Assembly: GCA_028829895.1 (NCBI GenBank)
Contig: CM054177.1
Span: 40,878,564 to 40,942,563 of the forward strand
Reading direction: 5' to 3'
Origin: Sinotaia quadrata
Taxonomy: Eukaryota > Mollusca > Gastropoda > Architaenioglossa > Viviparidae
DNA: 64,000 bases
The notes under the pieces: generated by a model
Told to the model about the DNA's origin: nothing
The model's database searches: none
The model's input: the letters and a program-made list of their open reading frames with translations, nothing else
Part shown: positions 12,202 through 22,329 of the stretch, piece after piece
Layout of the letters: each line of letters begins with the position of its first letter
Position numbering within the stretch: position 1 is the stretch's first letter
Position numbers and translations under genes: made by a program

Positions 12202-12568
12202 TTTGCGTTACCCTCCGCATTTTGTCCCCATCCATTTCAATGAAAAGACGTCGCGTTCCAGGGCGATATATGCGTTCTGCACACTTTGGTGTGAATCTCA
12301 GTTCGTTTCCATGAGAAGACATGCGTGCGCACAATCACCCGTGTGCATTTGCAGTCACTTGAATGTAAGCATTCACACAACGCATTACTCGCATTATAAT
12401 GCTAATGAATCTGCACGGAAAACAAATAATTCAAACTCATGCGCATTGAACCGAGTTGACACATTTCAGTCACAATTAGTAGAAAATTGTCTGTGTCACC
12501 GACCATTGGCCATCCTATCCCTACACATGAGAAAACACGCATTTTGTTCGTTTCGTTCTGACATTTGA
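12202..12568 (+). other. Open frame with possible exon 12202-12364
   Basis: The longest open frame of this size outside a repeat: + strand, about 120 codons, to TGA at 12568. It follows a pyrimidine-rich acceptor-like site (CTCTCCCTTTAG ends at 12201) and contains a donor-like GAAT|GTAAGC at 12365. The translation is Cys/His-rich with no spacing I recognise. A minus-strand ATG frame (12140-12334) overlaps and reads equally well. I do not assign a function and chance is likely. Confidence 0.18.
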
Positions 12569-13045
12569 ATATGACCACTTAAAACCATTCACCTGGACAT
12601 TTCAAAGTTGAATCACATGTACCTATTACTATATTTATTTAAAGATACCTGAATGAATGAAAATAAATTGCCAGAGTAAAAGATTTTTGCGGAATCGCAG
12701 TCTTCACTTAAGCCTGAATCAAAGCAGGAGAGCGGATCCAATTCGAAGTCTTAAACTGATAAAAGCTCTACATAAATTTCAGTAATTGGACGTCGACTCC
12801 AAGAGCTTTGTTCCCAGAACGAACCCTTAATAGCAGCTTGCGCACTAATGGAACACCTGTGAAGTATTTAGACATTTAATTTATGAAAGAGCACGGCTGG
12901 CCCAGAACCATCTATAAAAAGGAATGGTAGAGGTTTCAACTTTTTGACTGTCTACGGCAGTGCTCAGGGTAATTCTCCTGCACTTTGTGGAACCAGGCAC
13001 GAGTGAACGACCCTGAAACAATCTGGATCTGGTGTAGCCAAGATA
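12569..13045. other. Unique DNA, no gene seen
   Basis: Spacer with no supported feature. Confidence 0.5.
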
Positions 13046-13825
13046 ATCACTTCTGAGAGACTAAAGTGAAGGCCCTCAGTCGTTAACGTTATAATGAATA
13101 TAACCACTTCCGGGAGACTAAAATGAAAGCCCTCAGTCGTTAACGTTATAATGAATATAACCACTTCCGGGAGACTAAAATGAAAGCCCTCAGTCGTTAA
13201 CGTTATAATGAATATAACCACTTCCGGGAGACTAAAATGAAAGCCTTCAGTCGTTACGTTATCAATAATCAGGAATATAATCACTTCCGGGAGATATACC
13301 CGAAATGCCTGCTTATGTAGAGGGCATTATAATCATTCAATTATTTATAGAAGACTTATCAAAACGCCCGCAAAAATATTTTGGAGGGCATTTTAATGAA
13401 ATATAGTCATTTCCTGAATAATCTTCGACAGGACAGGAGGCAGTGCCGGGGTTTTCATCAATTCATTCACTTTCTGAGATAATCATCTGACAATCCCTTA
13501 GTCAGTGGAATACATTTTAATCAATGTCCGCTACTTCTAGCAATCCCACCTGACAGCTCGCAGACATGAGATGGTATCGTGATCAATATTAACTTCTAGG
13601 AGAGTCATCTCAAGTTACCAGTCACTAGAGGGCATTGTAATCAATATTCACTTTCAGGGAGACTCACCTACAAGACCCATACAATGGAGGACATTGTAAT
13701 CGATACTCTTTTTGAGGGAGACTCATTTTAAGCCTCCACAACATCGGAGGGTACTGAAATCAACCTTCTCTTTTCAGATACTCACCGACAGGTGGCCACG
13801 CATCGGAGGGCATTGTGATCAATGT
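13046..13825 (+). repeat. 57-bp minisatellite with a decayed 3' half
   Basis: Four copies (about 13060-13290) repeat at exactly 57 bp (CGTTAACG at 13081, CGTTAACG at 13138 and 13195) with few differences. Downstream to about 13825, recognisable but diverged copies continue (GGAGGGCATTGTAATCAAT, TTTCAGGGAGACTCACC). The 57 bp unit opens a minus-strand frame (12964-13284) with a 19-residue repeat, which I read as an artefact. Confidence 0.9.
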
Positions 13826-14180
13826 GTAGTGTACTTTAACCCGTGGCTGCCTTCGTCAAAGTGAGCACGCGCCTGCATTTCGGAATATAAATAATGGTGG
13901 AGTGATAGCGTACTGGAAACGTATTTCAGTTAATAATTACGATTTTATGAGTTACACAATGTACGTGTAACGCTTATTCATAGAACTAGTACGTCAACAA
14001 ATAGGTAAGATTGTACGAGAAAGTAAAGTAAAGCGTAGCATTTGATCGTAGAATCAGTATGTCGTTAGTAAAACGATTCTACGAGATTCATAAAGTACGC
14101 GTTTTGCTATTAGGGCCACTTCGGTTCCCTTAAGCCCACAATATCAATATGTTTAGCGAAACTGCAATGAGTGTTATTAT
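13826..14180. other. Unique DNA, no gene seen
   Basis: AT-rich spacer. ACGATTCTACGAGA-like and TACGAGAAAGTAAAG phrases recur weakly. Nothing assignable. Confidence 0.45.
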
Positions 14181-14181
14181 G

Positions 14182-14184
<3 letters not shown>

Positions 14185-14263
<79 letters not shown>
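14185..14263 (+). repeat. (CA)n microsatellite
   Basis: Uninterrupted (AC)n of about 78 bp, a potential Z-DNA former. Confidence 0.98.
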
Positions 14264-14265
<2 letters not shown>

Positions 14266-14534
14266 TACACAAATACATACACATTATTAGATGCTAGTGT
14301 ACGGTTGCACATGTGCATAAATGAAACGCAAGCAGACACTGCAAGTTTCTCTTCTGGTTGTACGAGTTGTGAAATAGACATAGAGATGTCAAACGGTCAC
14401 CCTCTAAAACTACGGTCAGTTGACCAGTGGTACTACATTGGATAGAAATTGCACATTGTAACATGCAAAAACCATGCTCGTTCACTGCCTGGATCCTTTC
14501 AAAATCTTCATCATGAAGCGCTTGGCAGAGGTAC

Positions 14535-14978
14535 TTGAATTAGTTGTAGCAAATGCAGCAGTGGAGATGATAGTGTTTGTGGTAGTAGTGGGATAGTGAT
14601 GGGTGTGTTTGTAATAGCAATGCTGCTTGTGCTGCTATCGAAAGTGTTGATGGAAGTAGTTGTGGTATTCGTGCTGGTGGCTGTTCAATAATAGTAGCAG
14701 TACTAGTGATACTGAGAACAATTTTGATAATTATAATGCAGTGGTAGCAATGCTGGTGATAGTGGTGGTAAATGCATCTTTGATTGTAGTAGTAGTAGAA
14801 GTAGTGGTGGCAGATATAGTGACATAATTAGTTGCTTTGGTTGAAATACGGGGTGGTAAAAATACGGGGATAAGTAGTGGTATTGGGACGAATGGTGGTG
14901 GTGAAATTAGTAGTATTGGTGTGACTAGTAATGGTGGTGGAATTAGTAGAATTGGTGTTGTGAAGAGTAGGAATTGGT
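14535..14978 (+). repeat. Degenerate GTA/GTG trinucleotide region
   Basis: Irregular GTAGTAGTGG, GTGGTGGTA and ATAGTGGTGG runs that grade without a break into the 39-bp array at 14979. It may be the simple sequence from which that array grew. Confidence 0.75.
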
Positions 14979-15600
14979 GTGACTAGTGGTGGTGGTGGAA
15001 TTAGTAGTATTGGTGTGATTAGTAGTGGTGGTGGAATTAGTAGTACTGGTGGGACTAGTGGTATTGATGTTGCGACTAGTAGTGGTGGTGTGGCTAGTTG
15101 TATTGGTGTTGCGACTAGTAGTGGTGGTGTGGCTAGTAGTATTAATGTTGTGACTAGTAGTGGTGGTGTGGCTAGCAGTATTGGTGTTGTGACTAGTGGT
15201 GGTGGTGTGGCTAGTAGTATTAGTGTTGTGACTAGTGGTGGAGGTGTGACTAGTAGTATTGGTGTTGTGACTAGTAGTGGTGGTGTGGCTAGTAGTATTG
15301 GTGTTGTGACTAGTGGTGGAGGTGTGACTAGTAGTATTGGTGTTGTGACTAGTAGTGGTGGTGTGGCTAGTAGTATTGGTGTTGTGACTAGTGGTGGTGG
15401 TGTGACTAGTAGTATTGGTGTGGCTACTAGTAGTGGTGGTGTGACTAGTAGTATTGGTGGTGTGGCTAGTAGTATTGGTATTGCGACTAGTGGTGATGGT
15501 ATGACTAGTAGTATTGGTGTGACTAGTAGTGGTGGAATTAGTAGTATTGATGTGACTAGTAGTGGTGGGACTAGTAGTGGTGATAGTATTACACTTGCCA
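14979..15600 (+). repeat. 39-bp minisatellite, about 13-15 units, open in several frames
   Basis: The unit is 13 codons long (GTGACTAGTAGTGGTGGTGT followed by GGCTAGTAGTATTGGTGTT) with shortened variants. It keeps open a + frame at 14979-15617 (212 codons, Gly/Ser/Val-rich) and minus frames at 14828-15607 and 14943-15626 (259 and 227 codons, Thr/Pro/Leu-rich and Thr/Ser/Asn-rich). Three long frames over one repeat argue against a protein. Every unit has at least one ACTAGT (SpeI) palindrome. Confidence 0.93.
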
Positions 15601-16135
15601 TGAACATGCCAGTATAAATTAATCAAACATCGAAAATACTATGTTTGTTAGTTTGTAAGATTTTCTTATATGCAAAAAAGAAGTATAAATCGGCCGCTCT
15701 CTCCTTGCAAAGAATGTCAAGTAAAGGTAGTAAACGTGTTTTAACTGTACGGGCAAACCAGTCGTGATGTAGTTCCCATATCTCCTTGGGCATATCAGTG
15801 AGAATGACGGAATGTGCACACAGATCATTTCTTGACTAAGACTTTGGCACATTCAATAGTACACACACATTGATGCACATGCAGTAGCAAACGAGCATAC
15901 GTAATTTCCCCATCCGACACCCCTCCCGCCTCCCCCTCCCACCTCCCCCTCCCACACACATGTATGCAAGTCATCGAGAAACAGTTGCAATCTACTCTTC
16001 CAGTGCAGACACATCGAAGACAAAAAGCATACACACCAGACCTCATGTATACACTCGCCAACACTTTGTAAAATATCAGTTCACTACCTGTAGATTAGAA
16101 TAGGTCATACACACACGTCTACGTGCATTCTAACT
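15601..16135. other. Unique DNA, no gene seen
   Basis: Contains a C-rich run (CCCCTCCCGCCTCCCCCTCCC) near 15920-15955. Small minus-strand frames only. Confidence 0.5.
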
Positions 16136-16138
16136 GGA

Positions 16139-16190
16139 AAGAGAGAGAGAAAGAGAAAGAGGGAGAAAGAAAGAGAAGGAGAGAGAGAGA
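16139..16190 (+). repeat. GA-rich imperfect repeat
   Basis: An interrupted (GA)n/(GAAA) purine tract of about 50 bp. Confidence 0.85.
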
Positions 16191-16965
16191 CTATGATGGT
16201 ATTTAATATGTAGAGAAGAAGCAATCTGGCGAAATCCAAAAAATAAAAGCAAACGGAAAGTTACCTCATCACATCCTTGACATTTCGCGTCTTTTCCAAG
16301 CGGTACTTAAAGTTCGAAATACACAACCAGTGGAAAGTGGAAATAATAAGAATGTTGAAATTTCAGAGAGTTTAAAAAATATATTTATAACCTTACTCGA
16401 CGTGTGCTGGAAAGGTTTATCATGTATATATTTTGTTATTTATACGCATCAATGGCTACATATTGTTTCACAACCTTCAGTGTGGGAGAGAGGATTCTGC
16501 ACATGAAACGTCTGCGCGCGAAGATAAATAGTAATAAAGTCGAAAGAATGATGGGTGTATGAAGGATCACATTGAAAAGTGGCACAGGGGAGACAAATAA
16601 CTCTGATGAATGCAATCTTCATCTGGCAGTACTCACAATTTTGTGTACAGTGTACAACGCCAAACATGAACCCATTTAAAATAATGAAAATCTATATACA
16701 GTAGAGCTTCTTTTAAATCTATTATGCATTAAAATATATATCAAACCATAGTTAAAGCGAAAAGGATTTTCAAATCAGAATTAGAATACTTTCTCATTTT
16801 TCTCCTGTCTCTTATTATAGTTCTGTTATTCAATCCTTCGTGATGTGAAATGTACATTAATATTGACAGATTACAGATTTGGATAGCAATTAATCATGAA
16901 CAACTGATTTAATTATTCAGTCCTCAGGTAATTGGATTAGTGGCCTTCATCGCTATAAAGTTGTC

Positions 16966-16971
<6 letters not shown>
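16191..16971. other. Unique AT-rich DNA
   Basis: A 72-codon minus frame (16449-16667) is Cys-rich (eight Cys) but lacks splice or family support. Nothing else seen. Confidence 0.45.
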
Positions 16972-17025
<54 letters not shown>

Positions 17026-17028
17026 ACT
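16972..17028 (+). repeat. (CT)n-(CA)n compound microsatellite
   Basis: About 30 bp of CT pass directly into about 26 bp of CA. Confidence 0.97.
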
Positions 17029-17131
17029 GTTTCTGTTTCTCTCCTGTGCTGCTATTAATATTACAAAACACGAAATTTCTCGTTATGATTTAAATTAATA
17101 TTTTATAATTTTCAAATATATCCTTCCACGA

Positions 17132-17410
<279 letters not shown>

Positions 17411-17540
17411 GACTAAAGTAACATGTTACTTAAAAAGATAATATTCCCAAAGCACAAGATGAAAAATTTTGGACACTACTACATAAGACTATCGAGAGGC
17501 TGTAATACGAACTATAAGCGAGCTTTTTCTTGTTTTTCAG

Positions 17541-17690
17541 ACGGCTGCACATGAACGTTGCCCTTCGTTCTTCGAATACAACGCGTGATTCCAGTGGAGA
17601 TTTTTCACGTCATCTAAAGTCTTCGTGCCACCTCTATTAATGCACAGAACTATCTGAAAGTATGGACTCACGGTTCCCTTTTCGTGCTCC
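17541..17690 (+). other. Possible exon after a strong acceptor
   Basis: A very good acceptor (CTTTTTCTTGTTTTTCAG, ends at 17540) precedes about 95-150 bp of balanced composition. One + frame reads about 32 codons to TAA and another 15 codons to TGA. A minus frame (17537-17719, 60 codons) overlaps. I saw no strong donor, so it would have to be a terminal or 3' UTR exon. Unassigned. Confidence 0.2.
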
Positions 17691-18419
17691 AGCAATGGGA
17701 ACTTCGCGCATGGAGGCAAATATGCAACTACCTAGTGCAGACAGTTAATAGTGGCATGATTCATCATTTGCGTTCTAATTTGCACAAAAAAAAAGTTTTT
17801 TGGGGAGAAAGGGATTGCATTTCGTAATTGCGAAAACTACTACTTCTCTTAGCCTTTGTCTCTTGAGGGCCACAACTAACCTTCACTGACACACCCCACC
17901 CCACCCCTCTACACGACTTTGTGGAGCTTCACCAGCGAAGATAAATTCACCTCATGTCTATCGAAGTAGACTAGTATACTCGTCCGAAGTCAACTTATAG
18001 ATGAAAATAAAACAGTGTGAAAACAGTACACCTTTGCGGGCTAATCAGGACTCCGCAACAAGGACACAGTCTGAGCTAATAAATCGAGGAAAGCGATCTC
18101 TTACATCAAAAGAGGGGGTGATTTACACTGAAAACCCAATCACACGGAGCCAGGCTCGTGGAGCCGAGCGCTCGAAGACGAAACGATGCCAGGGGAGAAA
18201 AAAATCAATTCGGTGAAGTCTGTACAAGGGGAAGTGACTCTGTATTCAGTCCCCCTGTCCCTGTGAAAAGTATACTGAATGAAATTATATTTTAGCGCAA
18301 GTACCTGGGCGAGTAGAGTCGTGCTCTGAACATCCTGGCGACATGGACATAAAGGATTACAAGCTACATTATATTTCCGAATGAGACCCATCACGAGTTG
18401 AGCAGACAGGTGACCTAGT

Positions 18420-18793
18420 GAATAGAAGTAAGCAAAATTCTCTAGAGTTGTGCAAACTCGGAATATGCGATTGGATGGTAAAAAATAAAGTGCAGCTTCG
18501 AGTGGATTCTGTAAGGAGCCGTGAAAACGAGTGATCTGAGAGTGGAGGACAATGCTGTGCTAACTGCGCGTGGATGATACAGAAATTGCATTCTTTTTCC
18601 GAGAGAGTGCAGTAAGGGATTGTGAAAACGAGTTATCGTGGAGAACGATATCGACTTAACGTTTTAATTTGAGTGAAGTCCGCTTTGAATAAAAAGGATA
18701 CAGAGCTAAATCATTTGAGTGAGGCCCGTAAGGGGCCGAGGATGTCGGACGTGTACGGCCAGCACGTGCTACGCAAGAGCTGACGTCACAACC
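18420..18793 (+). promoter_or_regulatory. Candidate promoter/5' UTR with E-box and CRE
   Basis: Region just upstream of the ATG at 18794, richer in G+C than its surroundings. CACGTG lies at 18763-18768 inside AGCACGTGCT, and the full CRE palindrome TGACGTCA lies at 18781-18788, ending six bases before the ATG. A repeated phrase (GTGAAAACGAGTGATC near 18520, GTGAAAACGAGTTATC near 18620) suggests a small internal duplication. The transcription start cannot be fixed, so these sites could be promoter or transcribed leader. Confidence 0.35.
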
Positions 18794-18848
18794 ATGCCGA
18801 CTGGAGTACGGCTGTGGGCTACATTCATCTTTATCAGCTTGCATTTAG
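18794..18848 (+). CDS. First coding exon: signal peptide of a secreted or membrane protein
   Basis: ATG in ACCATG context opens 18 codons plus one base: Met-Pro-Thr-Gly-Val-Arg, then a hydrophobic core (LWATFIFISLHL). The exon ends in TTAG|GTAAGT, a near-perfect donor, in phase 1. A positive residue followed by a hydrophobic stretch cut by a phase-1 intron is the usual build of a signal-peptide exon in animal extracellular and receptor genes. If unspliced, the frame continues through the donor. The protein identity cannot be told from this exon alone. Evidence is the combination of start context, hydrophobic core and donor. It is a single short exon, so chance is not excluded. Confidence 0.55.
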
Positions 18849-18947
18849 GTAAGTCATCTGTCATATTCATAGACTGGCGTTTGCTTGTGTCTTTAGTTTC
18901 ATAATGAAAAATAATGACCAATATTTTATTTATATTATCATTTCCAG

Positions 18948-19120
18948 CCAGTGCAACAGAACATCAATCCTGCATTAGTTTAAACGTTCGACTTCATAAC
19001 ATTCATACAGTGGCTGAACGTTGCAAAATAGAAAATGGGAAATTATGTATTAATAACATGACCGTCGTTATAGCTTCATTGACATTATCGCATTTTCCCG
19101 CTTCTTTTCTTAAAGGTGCA
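18948..19120 (+). CDS. Possible second exon: Cys-containing N-terminal ectodomain
   Basis: A 99-bp intron (18849-18947) would end in TTTATATTATCATTTCCAG with a TAATGAC branch-like site about 33 bp upstream. Joining phase 1 gives ...LHL-ASA-TEHQSC, an Ala-X-Ala signal-peptidase site directly followed by a polar mature N-terminus. The frame then stays open for about 57 codons with three Cys and an Asn-Met-Thr glycosylation sequon. It stops at TGA 19121 unless a weak donor AAAG|GTGCAT at 19112 is used. The pattern Cys, about 17 residues containing Asn-Val-Arg, Cys-Lys-Ile-Glu-Asn-Gly-Lys-Leu resembles the start of a receptor L domain (insulin/EGF receptor type), but this is from memory and weak. 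A short secreted Cys-rich peptide is the alternative. Confidence 0.35.
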
Positions 19121-19123
19121 TGA

Positions 19124-20091
19124 TGGTTCTAGACCAGTACACACTAAGGCATACCAATGCACAGACGCACACACTTATGCTCCAGTACACAGAGTTACGG
19201 ACGCATTTACACAGATACAAATATGTCGTCTTTAAAACGAGGATTTGTTCTGAGATCGTCTGATTAGTAGTGATAACGATGTGTGAGTGGTAGATTGTAC
19301 CAGATTATAAAATTAATGTTACAAAGATAATCTGGTAGTAAAGACACAAGTCTTAATATTCTGAAATGCATATTTCAAAACATTGCCTGCCATGGTTATG
19401 TGTATATGAGTGTTTTGTACGCACACATATACATAAATGTGTGTGCGTGTGCGTTTGATTTATGTGTATGGGAATGTGCGTATTTGAAAGAGATGTACAC
19501 TCCCCTTTGTAATCTGACCGTTGGAAGAGACATTATAAAAATTTGATTCGTAATACACGTTAGCAATTTTAATTAGGTCATATTGTAATGGCACACGTGG
19601 TTGCATTAGCCCGTATCGTTTCTAGTTGCCTTTTGTAAGTAAACAAACGTTTTGCTTTTATCATATTGAAGATTGCATGGTCTGCTAGGCTTCTGCGGGA
19701 GTAGATATCAGTTTCACCCAGATGCATACTGATTACCTCTCTGCAACCATCCACACAATTGCCGGATGAGTGAGTGTTTGATCCGGAAAAATAAATGTTG
19801 TTGGATCATTTGAGGTTATGCGGACCATCTGTTGTTCAAATCAATCATTAGGCTAAAAAAATTCTATTATTATACTTTATTTTTAATGACATGTAAACGA
19901 TTTTTAAAAATTCTGTTTCTCTCTGTTTTTCTTTCTCTCCTTCGATCTCATTTATGTTCATATTATTTTCTTTGTAGTGTGTTGTAGAAATGATTCATTT
20001 AATGATTTTAATTTACGTGTTGTAAGAAATGTAAAAATATCTTTGACCTCTTCGACCATTTTTCTCGATTCGACGGACTGCTGATTGCCAG
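19124..20091. other. AT-rich, probable intron, nothing coding seen
   Basis: Long AT-rich stretch with CA/TG-rich patches (about 19400-19460). AATAAA occurs near 19789 and could end a short transcript starting at 18.8 kb. Confidence 0.4.
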
Positions 20092-20298
20092 TGGAGACAA
20101 ACTAAAATGATTTTTGACGTGAACACTGTGTGTGCTACTTTGATTTTGCTACAGTCGAAATCTACTGGCGTCCACTGGGATTGCATTTTGTACAAGTACT
20201 TTGATTTCGGGGAGTACGTTGTCGGCAGCATCAAAATTATCATTATCGTCATTATCGTTCTTGTCGCCATCAACATTGCAGGCATCGTTTACATGTAA
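20092..20298 (+). other. Possible exon with a membrane-spanning segment
   Basis: A pyrimidine-rich stretch ending GATTGCCAG at 20091 could be an acceptor. The following frame (phase 0) is open for about 68 codons to TAA 20298, or to a donor-like ACAT|GTAAAA at 20295. It holds two Cys and ends in a strongly hydrophobic Ile/Val run (about residues 46-67), which could be a transmembrane helix. Against this, the run is coded by an imperfect ATTATC/GTC simple repeat. A second + frame and a minus Asp/Asn-rich frame are also open, and the phase does not match a direct splice from 18948-19111. Confidence 0.2.
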
Positions 20299-20885
20299 AA
20301 TAAGTGTTCCAGTTTCGAAATCTTACTCCTTCCTGTCTAATCATCGTCATACCCTCACGACTGTGTGGCATTGTTTGTTTTGTTTTTTCAGAGGGAAATT
20401 GACATGAGTTCATAGAGCATAAAATATCAATTTAAGTTTTGTTTGTAAAAGCAAACTGAATAGTGAAACTTTGAACAGCAAAGAGCAATTAAGAGGTCTA
20501 ATTTTAACTATTCTTTGTAAGAAATGATTGACTCCTTGAATGGTGAGACGGAAATAGATCAGACATACACAACAACTTTTAAAGTAAAAGGCTATTCTAG
20601 ACCTGAATAAAGCATTTAATCGGAAAATCTTTCAGACCCACTTCATTGGTTATGGGACAAAATCCCAGTTGGAGTTCACGCAACTGTGTATGAGAGCATA
20701 ATGCATTTGCATCTTTTGATCACGTGACTCAGAATCGGTAGCTAACTTTTAAATTTCTAAGAGTTGCTTCTCCTGCGATACTGTCACGTTTTCAGAGTTG
20801 TGGTTTGAAATCGAATAAAATCAGCATTTTGATGAATGAGATATTTATCAATGTCTGCATCATATTTTTTGTGGGGATTTTATTT

Positions 20886-20888
<3 letters not shown>
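20299..20888. other. AT-rich, no exon seen
   Basis: A second + frame continues to TGA at 20405 without known motifs. The remainder has no features. Confidence 0.45.

Positions 20889-20889
<1 letters not shown>

Positions 20890-20951
<62 letters not shown>
20890..20951 (+). repeat. (GA)n microsatellite
   Basis: Uninterrupted GA run of about 62 bp. Confidence 0.98.
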
Positions 20952-20954
<3 letters not shown>

Positions 20955-21089
20955 GTGTATGTTTTCTATATAGGTTTGTTGACTGTAGGATTTTCACGTG
21001 TGAAAATTACTCATACGTATTGAGCTCAATTAATTGAAGCCTAGGACAACGAGGACTATTTTTGGAGGTGATGCATTAGTTCATGAGTT

Positions 21090-21129
21090 CTCCCACCACC
21101 ACCACCACCACCACCACCACCACCACCAG
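21090..21129 (+). repeat. (CCA)n trinucleotide repeat
   Basis: About 13 CAC/CCA units. In one + frame it encodes a poly-His run, but that frame has no other support. Confidence 0.95.
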
Positions 21130-21493
21130 GCAGATGGCTCATCCACCAACATAAAAACAGACAAAGATAATACTTACAATGCAGTATGGATTATACATAA
21201 CATAAAGTTGATGAAGAATGAGGCAAAAAGGAAATGGAATAATAAAATGTTAATCTAAGTACAACAATTCCAGTAATAAATCCTAAATTGTCCTCGAGGA
21301 ATAGCCTGCCCTCAATTGTGTCCAATTACTAAATAAAATCATTTACTGTTCACTTCTTTTTTACTATACACTAATTTTTGAACGCGAATGTTCATCAATG
21401 CACTATTTGTCTCTCAAAATTCTGCAGAGGACCACACTTTCAACACTAACAAACAGGGACCTTAACTTGCGATACCACCACCCCACCACTATA

Positions 21494-21800
21494 GTTCTGA
21501 TGACGTCATGCACACTGCCACGTGATCTTTCCTTTCTCCCAGCGCTCCCTCATGTATGAAGCATTGAACTGATGACGTCATGCAAACTGCCACGTGATCT
21601 TTCCTTTCTCCCAGCGCTCCCTCATGTATGAAGCATTGAACAGATGACGTCATGCACACTGCCACGTGATCTTTCCTTTCTACCAGCGCTCCCTCACGTG
21701 TGAAGTGAAGCATTGAACTGATGACGTCATGCACACTACCACGTGATCATTCCTTTCTACCAGCGCTCCCTCATGTATGAAGTATTGAACTGATGACGTC
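21494..21800 (+). repeat. 72-bp minisatellite carrying CRE and E-box in each unit
   Basis: Four full units and a partial fifth (periods 72, 72, 77, 71). TGACGTCA, a perfect CRE palindrome, is at 21501, 21573, 21645 and 21722, and a broken TGACGTCT at 21793. CACGTG is at 21519 and at the same place in the next three units, with an extra one near 21695 created by a change in unit 3. AGCGCT also recurs. If accessible, the array would be a dense bZIP/bHLH binding platform. The minus frame 21489-21734 through it (24-residue repeat) is an artefact of the unit length. Confidence 0.93.
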
Positions 21801-22265
21801 TCTAGTTGAGATCTCCACAGAAAAACAATGACAACCAACTTGGGAACCAACTAAGAGGAAAACCAACAGGAAAACCCTATAATTCAATGGATGCAGTATT
21901 AAATACCTTATAAAAATATTTAATTGTGAACATGTATCCCACAGGACTAATTCCTGGGTAAAATCTGTGCTACTCTGACAAAAACTGAAAATTAGAACAA
22001 GCATTGTTTCATTATAAATCACATTCTTTCATACAATACATTTTGCAAATATTCTTACTTTGTTTCTGATCCCCGCAATAAAAAAATGAAAAAACACTGA
22101 ATTCTAATGATGATTTGGAATTGATTAATAATAATCCACTCTTTTTTTTATCACAAGTCAGTAGGACTTCAAATATATTCTGATAATAAAATTTATAACA
22201 TTCCATCTTATATAACATTTTATTTAATGCGTCTAGGTTTAAATTAAATCAGCAAATCTCCAAGA
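21801..22265. other. AT-rich unique DNA, no gene seen
   Basis: Only small minus-strand frames. No splice or domain support. Confidence 0.5.
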
Positions 22266-22329
22266 AGATTGGCAGGTATACAGAATGTAGGTCCTATACC
22301 TTCTGTACCCAGAGTGGCATTCTGACACC

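Noticed and set aside
12140..12334. Minus-strand fragment resembling isocitrate dehydrogenase (FIEMDGDKM)
   Set aside because: Only about nine residues look similar. The downstream sequence lacks the conserved continuation and the frame ends early.
14828..15626. Long frames (259 and 227 codons minus, 212 codons plus) as repetitive structural protein genes
   Set aside because: All three cover the same 39-bp array, whose unit is a multiple of three without stops. No start context, splice sites or unique flanking domain supports any of them.
16449..16667. Cys-rich 72-codon minus frame as a small zinc or secreted protein
   Set aside because: Cys spacing matches no family I know, there is no leader or splice support, and length is within chance for the window.
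21034..21258. Poly-His protein over the CCA repeat
   Set aside because: The His run is a trinucleotide microsatellite. The flanking codons show no protein features and the frame starts at a non-ATG or weak start.
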